Shown piece after piece: positions 61,477 to 64,000 of a stretch of 64,000 nucleotides of DNA (the first letter of the stretch is position 1; the number at the start of each line of letters is the position of its first letter). Source of the DNA: JANWVO01 sp037446555 (lineage in GTDB: Bacteria > Acidobacteriota > Terriglobia > Bryobacterales > Bryobacteraceae); assembly GCA_037446555.1 (NCBI GenBank), contig JBBIIK010000019.1, forward strand, positions 1-64,000, in the 5' to 3' direction. Below the pieces are notes generated by a model. The model ran no database searches, was not told the origin of the DNA, and saw only the letters and a program-made list of their open reading frames with translations. The translations under genes were made by a program, and so were the position numbers.

Positions 61477-62681
61477 ACGAGCTGCTGCGGAAACAGCTGG
61501 AGCAGTTGCGGCGGAAGATTGCGCGGATCGAGGCGCGGGGCGCGGCGCGACCGGCGTGGGCGGAGATGCCGAAGGAGCTGGGCAGCGCGGTGGAGACTGC
61601 GCTGGGAGCGCACTGGGAGCTGGAGCGGCGGTGGGCGGCGCACCACCGGCACGGCAACGCGGACGTGGGGGCGCTGGCGGACTTGCCGCGAGACCTGCTG
61701 GCGGCGCTGGAGCCGGAGGCGGCGGACTGCCCGCCGGAGGAGTGGGTGTTTCTGGACACGGAGACCAGCGGGCTCGCCGGGGGCAGCGGGACGTTTGCGT
61801 TTCTGGTGGGCACGGGGCATGCGACGGCGGGCGGGTTCGTGGTGCGGCAGTTTTTCATGCGGGAACCGGGCGAGGAGCCGTCGATGCTGGAGGCGCTGGC
61901 GCGGCATCTGGAGCGGTTCCGGGTGGTGGTGACCTACAACGGGAAGGCGTTCGACGTGCCGCTGCTGGAGACGCGGTACCGGCTGGCGCGGCAGCGCGTG
62001 CCGTTCGGGCGGATGGCGCATGTCGACCTGCTGCATTCGGCGCGCAGGCTGTGGCGGCTGGCGCTGGAGTCGTGCCGGCTGATGGAGCTGGAGGCGCGGG
62101 TGCTGGGGTTCGAGAGGGAGGGCGATCCGGGCGGGGCGGTGATTCCGAGGCTGTACCTGGAGTTCTTGCGGACGGGGAATTCCCGCCCGATGACGCCGGT
62201 GTTCACGCACAATGCGTACGACATTCTGTCGCTGGCGTGCCTGACGGCGGTGGTGCCGACGGCGTTCCGCGATCCGTCGCAGCTGGCGCATCCGGCGGAG
62301 ATGGCGGCGCTGGCGCGGTATTTTCAGCGCGAGGGGAGGCTGGAGGAGGCGCTGCGGCTGCTGGGCGAGGCGCTGCGGAGGAACCTGCCGGAGCCACTGC
62401 TGTGGGAGGCGTTATGGCAGGCGGCGGAGATGGAGAGGAAGCTGGGGCGGCTGGACGCGGCGGTGGCGCGGTGGTCGGAGCTGTCGACGATCCGGAACCC
62501 GTGGCAGGCGAAGGCGCTCGAGAAGTTGTCGTCGCACTACGAGCGCCGCGAGAAGAACGCGGCGCTGGCGCTGGAGATGGCGCTGGCGGCGCAAGCGATC
62601 GAGCCGGGCGAGGCGCTGGAGAGGCGGGTGCGGCGGCTGCGGGAGAAGGCATCGGCGCCGCGGGCGGGGCGGCTGCTGTAA
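61473..62681 (+). CDS. YprB-like ribonuclease H-fold exonuclease with C-terminal TPR
   Basis: This 402-residue protein starts in an ATGA overlap with polA. The central domain is a DEDD-type RNase H fold: VFLDTETSGLAGG (first Asp/Glu), VTYNGKAFDVPLLETR and MTPVFTHNAYDILSLACL (last Asp). The C-terminal 110 residues form TPR-like helices (ALARYFQREGRLEEALRLLGEAL). Bacterial YprB proteins are uncharacterised. Translational coupling to a polymerase I that has lost its own proofreading makes an external nuclease role in replication or repair attractive, but this is inference. Confidence 0.85.
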   Translation: MNELLRKQLEQLRRKIARIEARGAARPAWAEMPKELGSAVETALGAHWELERRWAAHHRHGNADVGALADLPRDLLAALEPEAADCPPEEWVFLDTETSGLAGGSGTFAFLVGTGHATAGGFVVRQFFMREPGEEPSMLEALARHLERFRVVVTYNGKAFDVPLLETRYRLARQRVPFGRMAHVDLLHSARRLWRLALESCRLMELEARVLGFEREGDPGGAVIPRLYLEFLRTGNSRPMTPVFTHNAYDILSLACLTAVVPTAFRDPSQLAHPAEMAALARYFQREGRLEEALRLLGEALRRNLPEPLLWEALWQAAEMERKLGRLDAAVARWSELSTIRNPWQAKALEKLSSHYERREKNAALALEMALAAQAIEPGEALERRVRRLREKASAPRAGRLL

Positions 62682-62686
62682 TCGCC

Positions 62687-62726
62687 GGAAAAAAACGGCG
62701 CCGCACACTGAGGAGCGCGCGGCGCC
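62687..62726 (-). terminator. Intrinsic terminator of the right-edge repeat-protein gene
   Basis: GGCGCCGC (62697-62704) and GCGGCGCC (62719-62726) form an 8-bp GC-rich stem. On the minus strand it is followed by a short G and seven T residues (62689-62695). It lies 24 bases beyond the stop codon of the minus-strand gene ending at 62750. Confidence 0.85.
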
Positions 62727-62749
62727 TTCCCTTCCAGGCACAAGGAGGT

Positions 62750-64000
62750 TTAGGGACCGGCGGCTCTGTAAGAGGCGTCGCTGTACTGCCACGCGCCGTC
62801 GATGTAGGACCAGAGCCGCACGTAGAGCACCTGCCCGTTGACAGGCAGAGTGCTGAGGGTGACGGAGGTCGCGGTCCCCTGGTCGCCTCCGTAGATGTTG
62901 TTGTTGCCGAGGCTCGTTCCGACGAAGAGCCAGAATTTCTCGACGCGCGCGCCGGGCGACCACTGGAAGGTGACCGTGGCGCCGGGCAGCGTCGAGCCGG
63001 GCGCGGGAGAGATCAGCTCCCCCTTCTGCCCGGCGGGCTGGGAGCCGGTGGCGGTGAAGACGTAGTCGTTGAATTGCCATGCGCCCTGGATGTAGGACCA
63101 GAGGCGGACGTAGATGGTGGAGCCGTCGGAGGGGAGGCCGGAGACCGTGGCGCTCAAGCTGGTTCCCATATCCTGGCTGAAGAGCGTGTTGCCGCCCTGC
63201 CAGCGTCCGACGAAGAGGAAATAGCGGGTGACCGCCTGGCCGGCGTTCCACTGGAAGGTGGCGGTGGTGGCAGGCAAGGTTGATCCTGGCGAAGGCGAAG
63301 TGATGGCCGCCTTGACGGGTGTGACCGAGCCGGAGGCTTTGAACGTGTAGTCGTTGAACTGCCACGAGCCGTCGATGTAGGACCAGAGGCGGACGTGGAT
63401 GGTGGAGCCGTCCGTGGGAAGGCTGGCGACGGTGGCTTCGAGGGACGTGCCCATATCCTGGCTGAAGAGCGAGTTGCCTCCCTGCCACTGGCCGAGGAAG
63501 AGGAAGTAGCGGGCAACGGCAGTGCCCGTGTTCCAGCGGAAGGTCACGGTGGTGCCGGAAAGCGTGGCGCCGGGGGCGGGGTCGGTGATCTGCGCCTTGA
63601 CAGGAGCGACGGCGCCGGCGGCCTTGTATTGGTAATCGTTGTAGACCCACTGGTTGTCGATGTAGGACCAGAGGCGGACGTAAAGGGTGCGGCCGTCGGT
63701 GGGAAGCCCCGAGACGGGGGCGGAGGTCAGAAGGCCCTGATCGGCGGAGTAGAGGGTGTTGCCGCCGGGCCAGAGGCCGATCATGAGCCAGAACTGCTGG
63801 ACGCCCTGGCCGGGGGTCCACTGGAAGGTGACGGCGCCGCCCGGGAGGGTGGAGCCGGGCGCGGGAGAGGTGATGTCGCCCTTCTGCGCAGTGCGGGGGC
63901 CGGGGGAGCTGAGGGTGCGGAGGGCGTCTCGAACGGAGAGGGCGGCGTCCATCTGCTGGGCGGGGGTGGAGGCGGCGCGGCCGAGATCGAGGTAAAGGCT
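62750..64000 (-). CDS. Secreted-type repeat protein, N-terminus outside the window (partial)
   Basis: The reading frame stays open to the right edge (…YLDLGRAASTPAQQMDAALSVRD), so the true start is beyond 64000. The visible part ends in four tandem repeats of 95, 95, 96 and 91 residues (63599-63883, 63314-63598, 63026-63313, 62753-63025). Each opens with a PAPGSTL-type segment, then TVTFQW, GGNTLFSQDMG-like, and YVRLWSYIDGAWQ near the end. The W/Y-rich, beta-strand pattern suggests Ig-like or carbohydrate-binding modules. No catalytic domain is visible. A clear terminator follows the gene. Confidence 0.82.
   Translation of the reverse strand, partial: SLYLDLGRAASTPAQQMDAALSVRDALRTLSSPGPRTAQKGDITSPAPGSTLPGGAVTFQWTPGQGVQQFWLMIGLWPGGNTLYSADQGLLTSAPVSGLPTDGRTLYVRLWSYIDNQWVYNDYQYKAAGAVAPVKAQITDPAPGATLSGTTVTFRWNTGTAVARYFLFLGQWQGGNSLFSQDMGTSLEATVASLPTDGSTIHVRLWSYIDGSWQFNDYTFKASGSVTPVKAAITSPSPGSTLPATTATFQWNAGQAVTRYFLFVGRWQGGNTLFSQDMGTSLSATVSGLPSDGSTIYVRLWSYIQGAWQFNDYVFTATGSQPAGQKGELISPAPGSTLPGATVTFQWSPGARVEKFWLFVGTSLGNNNIYGGDQGTATSVTLSTLPVNGQVLYVRLWSYIDGAWQYSDASYRAAGP

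Overview
The window is a GC-rich (roughly two-thirds G+C by eye), densely coded bacterial chromosome segment. It has many short ATGA/GTGA overlaps, many Tat- or lipoprotein-exported carbohydrate-active enzymes (GH2, GH3, GH20, GH95, aldose epimerase, exported Gfo/Idh/MocA oxidoreductases), TonB-dependent uptake and a RAYT/REP element. This mix is most like Acidobacteriota of the Solibacter/Bryobacter type. That placement is an inference from gene content; no rRNA or ribosomal protein gene is present to confirm it.

Layout. 1-678 has no supportable gene, only pyrimidine-rich sequence with GTTC-type repeats. 679-4496 is a sigma-54 response regulator, histidine kinase and lipoprotein operon. 4499-8845 (minus) is an aldose 1-epimerase and an exported GH2 beta-galactosidase. 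8971-15233 (plus) runs from a small monooxygenase and an Fe-type alcohol dehydrogenase into a corrinoid methyl-transfer operon: B12 protein, homocysteine methyltransferase, DUF1638 protein, UroD-type methyltransferase and RACo-type reactivator. 15230-18196 is a hemerythrin / radical SAM / Crp-type regulator / ferredoxin / cupin module with two matching GTGAC-N4-GTCAC operators. 18246-24611 holds a single-chain helicase-nuclease, a SPOR protein, Lnt and a GH20 enzyme. 24624-28264 (minus) holds a YchF-like GTPase, a MoxR ATPase and Pgi.

28315-35164 starts with an S9 peptidase carrying a C-terminal sulfatase-modifying-factor-like domain. A compact import operon follows (TonB receptor, ECF S component, methyltransferase, tiny T component, ABC ATPase), preceded by a 29-bp palindrome. 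35197-42998 holds a CPA2 antiporter, a CorA-like protein, an SDR, a DUF362 protein, an unknown exported protein and a PAP2 phosphatase. 43037-47679 holds tandem Gfo/Idh/MocA paralogues, a NYN-domain protein and an exported amidohydrolase. 47683-59066 is a long minus-strand series: methyltransferase, ThiE-like, FmdE-like, GH95, AnmK, a RAYT transposase bounded by inverted repeats, GH3, a lectin/LssY/hydrolase-like protein and a small membrane protein. 59125-62681 is a short DNA polymerase I overlapping a YprB-like nuclease. The window ends inside a secreted protein made of about 95-residue repeats.

The most interesting parts are the corrinoid operon, which looks like a methionine synthase broken into separate polypeptides with a UroD enzyme in place of the folate half; the Crp-type regulon, where operator and recognition helix agree; and the TonB-ECF operon. 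There is also a window-scale switch of GC skew at about 10-13 kb that is independent of gene strand.
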